DNA from: Mycobacterium sp.
Lineage (GTDB): Bacteria; Actinomycetota; Actinomycetes; Mycobacteriales; Mycobacteriaceae
DNA: 64,000 nucleotides
NCBI GenBank assembly: GCA_021732005.1
Contig: JAKFVT010000059.1
Location: 186,001 to 250,000 of the forward strand
Reading direction: 5' to 3'
Shown: positions 10,501-18,158 of the stretch, in pieces
Layout of the letters: every line of letters begins with the position of its first letter
How positions within the stretch are numbered: position 1 is the stretch's first letter
The notes under the pieces: generated by a model
Databases searched by the model: none
What the model saw: only the letters and a program-made list of their open reading frames with translations
Told to the model about the DNA's origin: nothing
Position numbers and translations under genes: made by a program

Positions 10501-13500
10501 GCATCGCGGTCTCGCTGCCGTCGGCCGGCGGAGCGGTAGGCGGCGTGGTCGACTCGGCCGCGCTCACCGAATTCGCCGAGACGGTGACCGGTCGCGACGG
10601 TGTGCTGGCGTCAGCCGCACGCATGGTGCTGGGCCAGCTCGGGCTGGACACCCCGGTGACGGCCGCTCCCACGGCCAGCGACGCCGAACTCATCGACCTG
10701 GTCACCGCCGAGCTGGGCTCGGACTGGCCGCGGTTGGTGGCCCCGGCGTTCGACGCCAAGAAGGCGGTGCTGCTCGACGACCGCTGGGCCAGTGCGCGCG
10801 AGGATCTGGTCAAGCTCTGGCTGGCCGACGAGGGCGACATCGACGCCGACTGGCTGAAGCTCTCGGAGCGTTTCGAAGGTGCCGGCAATGTCGTTGCCAC
10901 CCAGGCCAACTGGTGGCAGGGCAGGGCGCTGGCGAGCGGGCGCAACATCCACGCGTCGTTGTTCGGCCGGATTGCTGCGGGTGCTGAAAATCCGGGAACC
11001 GGTCAATATTCCGGCGAGGTCGCGGTGGTCACCGGCGCGTCGAAGGGCTCGATAGCCGCGTCAGTGGTGGCGGGTCTGCTCGACGGTGGCGCCACGGTGA
11101 TCGCGACGACGTCCAAGCTCGACGACGACCGGCTGGCGTTCTACAAGGCGCTCTACCGCGATCACGCCCGCTACGGCGCGTCGCTGTGGGTGGTGCCGGC
11201 CAACATGGCCTCGTACTCCGACATTGACGCCCTGGCGTCGTGGGTCGGTAGTGAGCAGACCGAAAGCCTTGGGCCGCAATCGATTCACCTCAAGGACGCG
11301 CTGACCCCGACGCTGCTGTTCCCGTTCGCGGCGCCGCGGGTGGCCGGCGACCTGTCGGAGGCGGGCTCGCGGTCCGAGATGGAGATGAAGGTCCTGCTGT
11401 GGGCCGTTCAGCGGCTGATCGGTGGGCTGTCGTCCATCGGTGCCGAGCGGGACATCGCCTCACGTCTGCACGTGGTGCTGCCCGGTTCACCCAACCGCGG
11501 CATGTTCGGCGGTGACGGGGCCTACGGCGAGTCCAAGTCCGCTCTCGATGCGGTGGTAAACCGCTGGAGTGCGGAGAAGTCCTGGGCGCAGCGGGTCAGC
11601 TTCGCGCACGCGCTGATCGGCTGGACCAAGGGCACCGGCCTGATGGGTCACAACGACGCCATCGTCAGTGCTGTCGAAGAGGCCGGCGTCACCACCTACA
11701 GCACCGAAGAGATGGCTGCGATGCTGCTCGACCTGTGCTCGGTGGAGGCCAAGGTCGCCTCGGCCAACGCCCCGCTGAAGGTCGACCTCACCGGTGGACT
11801 CGGCGACGTGCAACTCGACATGGCCGAACTGGCTGCCAAGGCGCGTGAGGAGATGACCGCCGACGCAGCCGGTTCCGACGACGAGCCGACAGCGGGCACC
11901 ATCGCCGCGCTGCCGTCGCCGCCGCGCGGCTACGTCGCGAACACGCCGCCGGCATGGGCCGACCTCGACGTCGACCCGGCCGACCTGGTGGTCATCGTCG
12001 GTGGCGCAGAACTGGGCCCGTACGGCTCGTCGCGCACCCGCTTCGAGATGGAGGTCGACAACGAACTGTCGGCAGCCGGCGTGCTCGAATTGGCCTGGAC
12101 CACCGGGCTGATCGGGTGGGAGGACGATCCCAAGCCGGGCTGGTACGACAGCGCGACCGGTGAGCTGGTCGACGAGGCCGAGCTGGTGGAGCGCTATCAC
12201 GATGCGGTCGTAGAGCGTTGCGGCATCCGCGAATTCGTGGGCGACGGTGCGATCGATCCCGATCACTCCTCACCGCTGATGGTCAGCGTCTTTTTGGACA
12301 AGGACTTCAGCTTCGTGGTGTCCTCGGAGGCCGACGCCCGTGCGTTCGTGGACTTCGACCCCGAGCACACCGTCGCCCGACCCGTGCCGAACTCCGGTGA
12401 CTGGGAGGTGATCCGCAAGGCGGGCACCGAGATTCGCGTGCCGCGCAAGACCAAGCTGTCGCGGACGGTGGGGGCGCAGATCCCGACCGGCTTCGACCCG
12501 ACGGTCTGGGGCATCAGCCCGGACATGGCCAGCTCGATCGACCGGGTGGCGCTGTGGAACATCGTCGCCACCGTCGACGCGTTCCTGTCCTCCGGATTCA
12601 CCCCGAACGAGCTGATGCGCTGGGTGCACCCCAGCCTGGTGGCCTCCACCCAGGGCACCGGTATGGGCGGTATGACGTCGATGCAGACGATGTACCACGG
12701 CAACCTGATGGGTAAGGCCAAGCCGAACGACATTCTGCAGGAGGTCCTGCCGAACGTCGTTGCCGCGCATGTCATCCAGTCCTACGTGGGCAGCTACGGC
12801 TCGATGATCCACCCGGTCGGCGCGTGCGCCACCGCCGCGGTGTCGGTCGAGGAGGGCATGGACAAGATCCGCCTAGGCAAGGCCGAGCTGGTGATCACCG
12901 GTGGCTTCGACGACATGACGCTGGAGGCCGTCATCGGCTTCGGTGACATGGCGGCGACCGCCGAGACCGCGACGATGCGGGCGAAGGGCATCAGTGACTC
13001 GAAGTTCTCCCGCGCCAACGATCGTCGCCGGCTGGGCTTCCTGGAGGCACAGGGCGGTGGCACCATCCTGCTGGCGCGCGGTGACCTGGCATTGAAGATG
13101 GGTCTGCCGGTGCTGGCCGTGGTGGGCTACGCGCAGAGCTTCGGCGACGGCGTGCACACCTCGATCCCGGCTCCCGGTCTCGGTGCGCTGGGCGCCGGGC
13201 GCGGCGGCAAGGATTCGCAGCTGGCCCGCTCGCTGGCCAAGCTGGGAGTCGGCGCCGACGACATCGCGGTGATCTCCAAGCACGACACCTCGACGCTGGC
13301 CAACGATCCGAACGAGACGGAGCTGCATGAGCGGCTGGCCGACTCGATGGGTCGTGCGCCCGGGGCTCCGCTGTTCATCGTCAGCCAGAAGAGCCTGACC
13401 GGTCACGCCAAGGGCGGCGCGGCGGTCTTCCAGATGATGGGGCTCTGCCAGATCCTGCGCGACGGCGTCATCCCGCCAAACCGCAGCCTGGACTGCGTCG

Positions 13501-13877
13501 ACGACGAGCTGGCCTCCTCGGGGCACTTTGTGTGGCCGCGCGAGACCCTGCGCCTGGGCGACAAGTTCCCGCTGAAGGCGGGTCTGGTCACAAGCCTCGG
13601 CTTCGGTCACGTGTCGGGTCTGGTCGCGCTGGTGCACCCGCAGGCGTTCCTGGCCTCGCTGAGCGAGCAGGAGCGGGCGGACTACACCAAGCGGGCGCAC
13701 GCGCGGGTGCTGGCAGGTCAGCGGCGTTTGGCCGCGGCCATCGCCGGTGGACGGCCGATGTACGAGAAGCCCGCCGATCGCCGGTTCAACCATGACGAGC
13801 CGGAGAAGCGCCAGGAGGCGGCGATGCTGCTCGACCCGGCCTCACGGTTGGGTGATGACGACGCCTACGTGCGATAA
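4599..13877 (+). CDS. fas: type I fatty acid synthase, multifunctional FAS
   Basis: Cytosolic multienzyme of 3092 residues that makes C16-C26 acyl-CoAs, which feed membrane lipids and mycolic acids. Domains in order: acyltransferase (GHSQG, Ser153), enoyl reductase with FMN-type barrel (from about 430), MaoC-type dehydratase (HNPIHTD, about 1250), malonyl/palmitoyl transferase (GHSVGEY, Ser1457), an Ala/Pro-rich linker, acyl carrier domain (phosphopantetheine Ser1831 or Ser1832 in DGASSRRNQ), ketoreductase (VVTGASKGSIAAS, about 2140), and ketosynthase (catalytic Cys2743 in GACATAA). GTG at 4599 is chosen because AGGGAGA lies 8 nt upstream and the N-terminus then matches the mycobacterial TIHEHDR start. 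acpS follows 9 nt later. Confidence 0.98.
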   Translation: MTIHEHDRLSTGDGSWRAGAKGTTTHALVDRLNAGEPYAVAFGGQGSAWLETLEELVTSAGIESELATLAGEAELLLEPVADELVVVRPIGFEPLRWVRALAAEEAVPSAKQLTSAAVSVPGVLLTQIAATRALARQGMDLAAAPPVAVAGHSQGVLAVEALRAGGAKDVQLLALAQLIGAAGTLVARRRGISVLGDRPPMVSVTNAEPERIYELLEEFAQDVRTVLPPVLSIRNGRRSVVITGTPEQLSRFELYCEQIADAEAADRKNKNRGGAVFAPVFDPVQVEVGFHTPRLADGIDIVGRWAAAVGLDVELARALTDAILVQQVDWVEEVTALHDAGARWILDLGPGDILTRLTAPVIRGLGIGIVPAATRGGQRNLFTVGAVPEVAKPWSSYAPSVVTLPNGSVKLSTKFTRLTGRSPILLAGMTPTTVDAKIVAAAANAGHWAELAGGGQVTEAIFDKRVAELEALLEPGRAIQFNSLFLDPYLWKLQLGGKRLVQKARQSGAPIDGVVVSAGIPELEEAVDLIDELNTVGIAHVCFKPGTVEQIRSVIRIAAEVPTKPVIVHIEGGRAGGHHSWEDLDDLLLTTYSELRGRANITVCVGGGIGTPERAAEYLSGRWSAVYGYPLMPVDGILVGTAAMACLEATTSPAVKQLLVDTVGTDHWVGAGKAVNGMASGRSQLGADIHEIDNAASRCGRLLDEVAGDAEAVAARRDEIIAAMAVTAKPYFGDVGEMTYLQWLQRFVELSIGDDDSTADTKSADSPWLDITWRDRFAEMLQRAEARLNAADTGPIETLFDASTADGEWLLENPGQALEALQARYPDAGSVLLHPADVPFFVQLCKTLGKPVNFVPVIDKDVRRWWRSDSLWQAHDARYTADQVCVIPGTQAVAGITRVDEPVGDLLDRFEQAAVDEVLASGAQPEPVAARLRVRTDATGPLAIVLDSPDVLWAGRTATNPVHRIAAPSDWLVHDNRSEGRSEATREFTSATNHSTGARLEVTADNRVVLSVPLSGTWIDIAFSLPATVIDGGMPVVRTEDAATAMRAVLAIAAGVDGPDALPPVVNGSTTVTVGWDPERVADHTGVTATFGSPLAPTLSIVPDALVGRCWPAVFAAIGGAATDSGFPVVEGLLSLVHLDHAARLLKPLPNEPTQLTVTATASVATDTEVGRVVPVTVNVTDAKGMILAVLEERFAIRGRTGAKELTDPVRAGGAVSENATDTPRRRRRDVTIGAPVDMRPFAVVSGDHNPIHTDQAAALLAGLESPIVHGMWLSAAAQHVVTATDGKPAPPAKLIGWTARFLGMVKPGDDIDFRVDRVGIDLGAEVLEVTAKIGTDLVMSATARLSAPKTVYAFPGQGIQHKGMGMEVRARSKAARKVWDTADKFTRETLGFSVLHVVRDNPTSLIASGVHYQHPEGVLYLTQFTQVAMATVAAAQVAEMREQGAFVEGAIACGHSVGEYTALACVSGVYPLEALLEVVFHRGSKMHDIVPRDEMGRSNYRLAAIRPSQIDLPDADVTEFVAEIAERTGEFLQIVNFNLRGSQYAIAGTVRGLEALEEEVERRREISGGKRSFILVPGIDVPFHSDVLRVGVDDFRRALERVMPADADPALLIGRYIPNLVPRPFTLDRDFVQEIRDLVPAEPLDEILADYDTWRNEKPHELCRKIVIELLAWQFASPVRWIETQDLLFIEEAAGGLGVERFVEIGVKSAPTVAGLASNTLKLPEYAHSTVEVLNSERDAPVLFASDEDPATDDSDDEPAAAGEVPAESVAVEAAPAAAPAAAPSGGPRPDDIGFDAGDATLALIALSAKMRIDQIEPLDSIESITDGASSRRNQLLVDLGSELNLGAIDGAAEADLAALKGQVAKLARTYKPFGPVLSDAINDQLRTILGPSGKRPAAIAERVKKTWELGDGWAKHVTAELALGTREGSSVRGGALGGLHDGALADAAAVDKAIDAAVTSVAARKGIAVSLPSAGGAVGGVVDSAALTEFAETVTGRDGVLASAARMVLGQLGLDTPVTAAPTASDAELIDLVTAELGSDWPRLVAPAFDAKKAVLLDDRWASAREDLVKLWLADEGDIDADWLKLSERFEGAGNVVATQANWWQGRALASGRNIHASLFGRIAAGAENPGTGQYSGEVAVVTGASKGSIAASVVAGLLDGGATVIATTSKLDDDRLAFYKALYRDHARYGASLWVVPANMASYSDIDALASWVGSEQTESLGPQSIHLKDALTPTLLFPFAAPRVAGDLSEAGSRSEMEMKVLLWAVQRLIGGLSSIGAERDIASRLHVVLPGSPNRGMFGGDGAYGESKSALDAVVNRWSAEKSWAQRVSFAHALIGWTKGTGLMGHNDAIVSAVEEAGVTTYSTEEMAAMLLDLCSVEAKVASANAPLKVDLTGGLGDVQLDMAELAAKAREEMTADAAGSDDEPTAGTIAALPSPPRGYVANTPPAWADLDVDPADLVVIVGGAELGPYGSSRTRFEMEVDNELSAAGVLELAWTTGLIGWEDDPKPGWYDSATGELVDEAELVERYHDAVVERCGIREFVGDGAIDPDHSSPLMVSVFLDKDFSFVVSSEADARAFVDFDPEHTVARPVPNSGDWEVIRKAGTEIRVPRKTKLSRTVGAQIPTGFDPTVWGISPDMASSIDRVALWNIVATVDAFLSSGFTPNELMRWVHPSLVASTQGTGMGGMTSMQTMYHGNLMGKAKPNDILQEVLPNVVAAHVIQSYVGSYGSMIHPVGACATAAVSVEEGMDKIRLGKAELVITGGFDDMTLEAVIGFGDMAATAETATMRAKGISDSKFSRANDRRRLGFLEAQGGGTILLARGDLALKMGLPVLAVVGYAQSFGDGVHTSIPAPGLGALGAGRGGKDSQLARSLAKLGVGADDIAVISKHDTSTLANDPNETELHERLADSMGRAPGAPLFIVSQKSLTGHAKGGAAVFQMMGLCQILRDGVIPPNRSLDCVDDELASSGHFVWPRETLRLGDKFPLKAGLVTSLGFGHVSGLVALVHPQAFLASLSEQERADYTKRAHARVLAGQRRLAAAIAGGRPMYEKPADRRFNHDEPEKRQEAAMLLDPASRLGDDDAYVR

Positions 13878-13886
13878 AGTCGCGGC

Positions 13887-14279
13887 GTGGCAATAGTCGG
13901 AGTGGGGATTGACGTGGTCTCCATCCCCGATTTCGCCGAGCAGGTCGACCAGCCGGGAACGGTGTTCGCCGAGACGTTCACGCCAGGTGAGCGCCGCGAC
14001 GCCGCCGACAAGAGTTCGGTGGCGGCGCGGCACCTGGCGGCTCGGTGGGCCGCCAAGGAAGCCGTCATCAAGGCGTGGTCGGGCTCGCGCTTCGCGCAGC
14101 GTCCGGTGCTGCCGGAGGGCATCCACCGCGACATCGAGGTGATCACCGACATGTGGGGCCGGCCCAAGGTCCGCCTCACCGGTGACATCGCCAAGCATCT
14201 GGCCGAGGTGACCATTCACGTGTCACTGACGCACGAGGGCGACACCGCCGCCGCGGTGGCCATCCTCGAGACGGGCTAG
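13887..14279 (+). CDS. acpS: holo-[acyl-carrier-protein] synthase AcpS
   Basis: Transfers 4'-phosphopantetheine from CoA to a serine of acyl carrier domains; here the natural partner is the carrier domain of FAS just upstream. 130 residues, normal for the mycobacterial enzyme. Motifs: GIDVVSIPDF near the N-terminus with the metal-binding Asp, FTPGERRD, the hallmark WAAKEAVIKAW, and VSLTHEGD near the C-terminus. GTG start at 13887, 9 nt after the fas stop, so the pair is one operon. The VOC gene ends 3 nt beyond on the other strand. Confidence 0.97.
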   Translation: MAIVGVGIDVVSIPDFAEQVDQPGTVFAETFTPGERRDAADKSSVAARHLAARWAAKEAVIKAWSGSRFAQRPVLPEGIHRDIEVITDMWGRPKVRLTGDIAKHLAEVTIHVSLTHEGDTAAAVAILETG

Positions 14280-14282
14280 GGC

Positions 14283-14672
14283 TCATCCGGTTTGGTGGGC
14301 GATCTGGATCAGGTTGCCGCAGGTGTCGTCAAGGACGGCGACCGTCACCGGACCCATGTCGGTGGGCTCCATGGTGAAACGCACTCCGAGAGCACTCAGC
14401 CGCTCGAACTCTGCGTGGACGTCGTCGACAGCGAACGACGTGAAGGGTATGCCGTCATCGGCCAGCGCCTGCTTGAACGGTTTGGCAGCAGGATGACCGT
14501 CCGGCTCCAGGACGAGTTCGGTGCCGGTCGGATCCTCGGGAGAGACGACGGTGATCCATCGGTGCTCGCCCATCGGGATGTCGTGCTTGGTAGTGAAGCC
14601 GAGGACGTCGGTGTAGAACCGCAGCGCGGCGTCCTGGTCGTCGACGAGCACACTGGTCAGGTTGATTCGCAC
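14283..14672 (-). CDS. VOC-family (glyoxalase/bleomycin-resistance-like) protein
   Basis: 129-residue protein with the two beta-alpha-beta-beta-beta halves of the vicinal oxygen chelate fold. RINLTSVLVDDQDAALRFY opens the first half; FEVRFTMEP-like text and DTCGNLIQIAHQ close the second. These small proteins act as glyoxalases, dioxygenases or binding proteins, and the substrate cannot be told. GTG at 14672 is chosen because AAGGA lies 7 nt upstream and the residues after it fit the fold. It overlaps the end of the ArsR gene by 16 nt, so the two are co-transcribed, and ArsR presumably controls this gene. Confidence 0.85.
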   Translation of the reverse strand: MRINLTSVLVDDQDAALRFYTDVLGFTTKHDIPMGEHRWITVVSPEDPTGTELVLEPDGHPAAKPFKQALADDGIPFTSFAVDDVHAEFERLSALGVRFTMEPTDMGPVTVAVLDDTCGNLIQIAHQTG

Positions 14673-14953
14673 GATGATTCCTTTGCGTTCTGCAGCCACC
14701 GCTCGACGATCGGTGCCAGCGGCGCGGTGTTGATGTAGTGGAACTTGTAGCGACCCGAGCGCTTCGTCTCGACCAGACCCGCGGCCACGAGAAGGTCGAG
14801 GTGTTGCGAAATCGCTTGTCGTGACGAGCCAAGACCGTGTTTGGTCGCCAAGCGGGCGCAGATCTCGAACAGTGTCTGCCCGTTGCGCTCGGTCAGCTCG
14901 TCGAGGATCCTCCGGCGCGTGGGATCCGCCAGCGCCTTGAAGACATCACCCAC
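14657..14953 (-). CDS. ArsR/SmtB-family transcriptional repressor
   Basis: Small winged-helix repressor, 98 residues from the GTG at 14953. It begins VGDVFKALADPTRRRILDEL, typical of the family, and the recognition helix is in SSRQAISQHLDLLVAAGLV. No metal-binding Cys cluster of the classic ArsR type is evident in the core, so it may sense an organic ligand. The frame is open to 14986, but the region from 14954 holds a -10 box (TATCGT), so the upstream start is unlikely. The GTG lies about 8 nt after that box, so the mRNA is probably leaderless. It overlaps the VOC gene downstream. Confidence 0.88.
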   Translation of the reverse strand: MGDVFKALADPTRRRILDELTERNGQTLFEICARLATKHGLGSSRQAISQHLDLLVAAGLVETKRSGRYKFHYINTAPLAPIVERWLQNAKESSCEST

Positions 14954-14961
14954 GCCTTGGC

Positions 14962-14991
14962 ACGATAGGCAAGTATTTCCTTGCATGTCAA
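14962..14991 (-). promoter_or_regulatory. arsR-VOC promoter with operator inside the spacer
   Basis: Read on the minus strand: -35 TTGACA (14986-14991), 18-bp spacer, -10 TATCGT (14962-14967), then 8 nt to the GTG start at 14953. The spacer contains the inverted repeat GCAAG-N6-CTTGC (14969-14984). A repressor bound there would block RNA polymerase, so autoregulation by the ArsR protein is the natural reading. The start of the divergent M20 gene is 34 nt away. Confidence 0.7.
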
Positions 14992-15024
14992 TGCCTGCCG
15001 CCCGCGCCCGCTAACGTCGTCTGC

Positions 15025-16386
15025 ATGAGTGATCTCGTCGAACGCGTGCAGGCGGTGCTTCCCTCGGTGCGAGCTGACCTGGAGGATCTGGTCCGCATCC
15101 AGTCGGTGTGGGCCGACCCGGCCCGGCGCGACGAGGTGCACCGCAGCGCCCAGGCCGTGGCTGACCTGTTGAGCAGTGCGGGCTTCGCCAAGGTCGAGAT
15201 CGTCGCCGAAGACGGTGCCCCCGCGGTGATCGCGCATCATCCCGCGCCGCCCGGCGCGCCCACTGTGCTGCTGTACGCCCATCACGATGTTCAGCCCGAA
15301 GGTGAAGCATCGCAATGGGATTCGGATCCCTTCGAGCCGACCGAACGGGACGGGCGGCTCTACGGCCGTGGCACCGCCGACGACAAGGCCGGCATCGCCA
15401 CCCACCTGGCGGCGTTCCGTGCGCACGGCGGCAAGCCGCCGGTCGGCGTCACGGTGTTCGTCGAGGGTGAGGAGGAGTCCGGCTCGCCGTCGCTGGGCCG
15501 GCTGCTGGCCGCCCATAAGGACAAGCTGGCCGCCGACGTCATCGTGATCGCCGACTCGGACAACTGGACCTCCGAGATCCCGGCGCTGACAGTGTCATTG
15601 CGCGGACTGGCCGACTGCGTGGTCGAGGTCGCCACCCTGGACCACGGTCTGCACTCGGGGCTGTGGGGCGGGGTGGTGCCCGACGCGCTCAGCGTCTTGG
15701 TCCGCCTGCTGGCCAGCTTGCATGACGACGACGGCAACGTCGCCGTGCAGGGCTTGTATGAGACGAGTGCCGCTGACGTCGACCGCGGCCCGCAGTGGGT
15801 GCGCGCCGAGTCCGGACTGCTTGACGGGGTGAAGGAGATCGGCTCGGGCAGTGTGGCCCAACGCATGTGGGCCAAGCCCGCGATCACCGTCATCGGCATC
15901 GACACCACACCGATCGGCAAGGCCTCGAACACACTCATCCCGCGGGCCAGTGCCAAGGTCAGCATGCGGGTCGCTCCCGGTGGGGATGCAGCTGCCCATC
16001 TGCACGCGCTGCGCCGCCACCTCGAGCAGCATGCTCCCTGGGGCGCGCACGTCAAGGTCATCCCCGGCGATGTGGGCCAGCCGTACGCGATCGATGCAAG
16101 TGGCCCGGTGTACGACGCGGCGCGGGCCGCGTTCCGGGACGCCTGGGGCACCGATGTCGTCGACATGGGCATGGGCGGCTCGATCCCGTTCATCGCTCAG
16201 TTCGCCACCGCGTTCCCAGACGCCACGATCCTGGTCACCGGTGTGGAAGACCCGGGCACGCAGGCGCACAGCGTCAACGAGAGCCTGCATCTCGGGGTGC
16301 TGGAGCGCGCCGCCACTACCGAGGCGCTGCTGCTGGGAAAGCTGGGTGAGCGCTACAGCGATCCTGTGAATTTGATGCAAGCGTAA
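15025..16386 (+). CDS. M20-family metallopeptidase (dipeptidase), Rv2522c homologue
   Basis: 453-residue zinc peptidase of the M20 family. Metal-site motifs are all visible: YAHHDVQPEG with the first ligand His, GRGTADDKAG with the bridging Asp, and EGEEESGSPS with the catalytic Glu. The dimerisation domain lies in the middle (ATLDHGLHSGLWGG) and the last ligand region is GTQAHSVNES. It probably cleaves small peptides or N-acyl amino acids in the cytosol; the real substrate is unknown. TAACGT at 15012-15017 lies 7 nt before the ATG and no Shine-Dalgarno is seen, so the mRNA may be leaderless. Confidence 0.9.
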   Translation: MSDLVERVQAVLPSVRADLEDLVRIQSVWADPARRDEVHRSAQAVADLLSSAGFAKVEIVAEDGAPAVIAHHPAPPGAPTVLLYAHHDVQPEGEASQWDSDPFEPTERDGRLYGRGTADDKAGIATHLAAFRAHGGKPPVGVTVFVEGEEESGSPSLGRLLAAHKDKLAADVIVIADSDNWTSEIPALTVSLRGLADCVVEVATLDHGLHSGLWGGVVPDALSVLVRLLASLHDDDGNVAVQGLYETSAADVDRGPQWVRAESGLLDGVKEIGSGSVAQRMWAKPAITVIGIDTTPIGKASNTLIPRASAKVSMRVAPGGDAAAHLHALRRHLEQHAPWGAHVKVIPGDVGQPYAIDASGPVYDAARAAFRDAWGTDVVDMGMGGSIPFIAQFATAFPDATILVTGVEDPGTQAHSVNESLHLGVLERAATTEALLLGKLGERYSDPVNLMQA

Positions 16387-16473
16387 ATATGTTAGTCGTC
16401 CCCGCTGCGAAGTGAACTTATGGGTCTAGCGTCACCGCTATTAACTGTCGGATCACTAGCGGGGATATGGGGC

Positions 16474-17373
16474 ATGGTCAATCACATCGGATTCAAGTCT
16501 GGGATGTTGCTGAGTGCTGCGGTATGCGGCGCGATGGCGGCTACGGCACTTGGCGGGGCGCCGACCGCCGCCGCAAACTGCGCGTCGTTCTTCGGCCTCG
16601 GCAATACCGCGAACTGCCAGAGCGGCCCGGCCAGCATCGCGATTGCGGTCGGCAACAACGCGACGGCGAGGGCCGGCGGACTGTTCGGTGTCGCGTTCGC
16701 CATCGGCACCGCGCCGCTCGGGGGCGGCACCGGTGGTCAAGCCACTGCCACCACGACCGGCGCGTTCACGTTCGCCTGGGCCGCCGGAGACCAGGTGACG
16801 GCCCAGGCCGGGGACTTATTCGGCCTTGCAGTGCAGTGGGGCAGCAACGGCCGAACCACCACGAAGGGGGTCTTGAATCAAGCCATCGGGTGGACCAATC
16901 CCTTCGGTGGAGACCCAGCCGCTACCTGGGTCGCGACGACGGTGGCCAGCGGCTTCGGTAATCAGATTCTCAATGGCTCCTTCGTCACCGGCCCGGGTTC
17001 CGGCGGCCAAGCGGTCGGCTTCGGGAATCTCGCCTTCAACGGCTGGGGTTTCGACAACGTCGTCACAGCTGGCAACGGGCCGAGCAGCTTCTTCAACGCC
17101 GCGTTCGACGGCTTCAATGCCGGCAACGTGACCGCGGGCCCGGGCCCGTTCGCCATCGCGATCGCCTTCGGGCAACAGGCAGGTGAGACCACCGCTCAGG
17201 TGGGTCCCGGTATCAAGGTCGGGGTCGGCACGGGACTTCCGGCGTTTCCCGCTTCGCCGGCATCAGCACGTCCGACCAAGAAGGCGGCGCCCACAGCGGT
17301 TGCCGGCAGCCCCGACACGGGCAAGAAGTCCGGTGTCGCGTCGGGCGCAAGGCATCACAAGAAGTCCGACTAG
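16474..17373 (+). CDS. secreted Gly/Ala-rich protein of unknown function
   Basis: About 299 residues. A signal peptide is clear: SGMLLSAAVCGAMAATALGG, then a likely cut near TAAA-NC. The mature part begins with two Cys (NCASFFGLGNTANC), then repeats units built around AIAVGNNATA, GLFGVAFAIG, QVTAQAGDLFGLA and NAGNVTAGPG, which look like short beta-strand repeats rich in Gly, Ala and Asn. The end is basic (KKAAPTA to HHKKSD). I do not recognise the family. ATG at 16474 is preferred; an ATG at 16420 in frame would add 18 hydrophobic residues. Its TAG shares CTAG with the bcp stop on the other strand. Confidence 0.75.
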   Translation: MVNHIGFKSGMLLSAAVCGAMAATALGGAPTAAANCASFFGLGNTANCQSGPASIAIAVGNNATARAGGLFGVAFAIGTAPLGGGTGGQATATTTGAFTFAWAAGDQVTAQAGDLFGLAVQWGSNGRTTTKGVLNQAIGWTNPFGGDPAATWVATTVASGFGNQILNGSFVTGPGSGGQAVGFGNLAFNGWGFDNVVTAGNGPSSFFNAAFDGFNAGNVTAGPGPFAIAIAFGQQAGETTAQVGPGIKVGVGTGLPAFPASPASARPTKKAAPTAVAGSPDTGKKSGVASGARHHKKSD

Positions 17374-17843
17374 ACCGAGATGTCGCGGCGCAATTTCGCG
17401 ACGTGGCCGGTGGCCTTGACGTTGTACTGGGCGACCTCGATCTTGCCTGTCTCGTCGACCACGAACGTCGAGCGGATGACGCCCTGGACGGTCTTGCCGT
17501 ACATCTTCTTCTCGCCGTAGGCACCCCACTCGGTGAGGACCTTCTTGTCGGGGTCCGACAGCAGCGGGAAGGTCAGCTCGTCGCGCTCGGTGAACTTGGC
17601 CAGCTTTTCCGGCTTGTCGGGGGAGATGCCGACGACGTCGATGCCCGCGCCGTTGAGTTCGGCCAGGCTGTCCCGGAAGTCGCAGGCCTGTTTGGTGCAG
17701 CCGGGAGTCATCGCGGCCGGATAGAAGTACACGATCACCTTGCGGCCTTTGAAGTCGGACAGCTTGACGGTGTTGCCGTTCGCGTCAGTCAGGCTGAACG
17801 CCGGCGCTTTGTCGCCGACTTCGAGGCGTGCTGTGTCGGTCAC
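17370..17843 (-). CDS. bcp: peroxiredoxin, bacterioferritin comigratory protein (Bcp/PrxQ)
   Basis: Thiol peroxidase that reduces H2O2 and organic hydroperoxides in the cytosol, 157 residues. The peroxidatic Cys49 lies in MTPGCTKQ and a resolving Cys54 follows five residues on (ACDF), the usual atypical 2-Cys arrangement of this family. The GTG at 17843 has AAGGGA 8 nt upstream. It is divergent from the small DUF3618 gene across an 87-bp gap and matches Rv2521 by position and sequence. Confidence 0.95.
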   Translation of the reverse strand: MTDTARLEVGDKAPAFSLTDANGNTVKLSDFKGRKVIVYFYPAAMTPGCTKQACDFRDSLAELNGAGIDVVGISPDKPEKLAKFTERDELTFPLLSDPDKKVLTEWGAYGEKKMYGKTVQGVIRSTFVVDETGKIEVAQYNVKATGHVAKLRRDISV

Positions 17844-17930
17844 CTAGTAGTCCCTTCATCCACCGGTGCATCGGGGTTGGCCCGGGTTGATCTAGGGTAG
17901 TTCGGCAGAGCGGCGATTTGGAGGACGGAA

Positions 17931-18158
17931 GTGGCTGACCGGGACCCCGAGGTCATCAAGGCCGAGATCGACCAGGCGCGTGACCGGCTGGCGGTCACGG
18001 TGGACTCGCTGGCCGAGCGTGCCAACCCACAGCGGATCGCCGACGACGTCAAGGCTGCGCTGCTGCGGTTCGTCAAGAAGCCGCCGGTGGCCGCGGCGCT
18101 GGCCGGTGTCAGCGTGGTGACCGTCGTCCTGGTGGTGCGCCGCATCCGCAACGGCTAG
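17931..18158 (+). CDS. DUF3618 small membrane-associated protein, Rv2520c homologue
   Basis: 75 residues. The N-terminal two thirds form an amphipathic helix (DPEVIKAEIDQARDRLAVTV), characteristic of DUF3618, and residues about 52-70 form one membrane helix (VAAALAGVSVVTVVLVV) followed by RRIRNG. Function is unknown; the basic tail points to a cytosolic C-terminus. GTG start with GGAGG about 7 nt upstream. Its TAG shares CTAG with the stop of the minus-strand gene that follows. Confidence 0.9.
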   Translation: MADRDPEVIKAEIDQARDRLAVTVDSLAERANPQRIADDVKAALLRFVKKPPVAAALAGVSVVTVVLVVRRIRNG

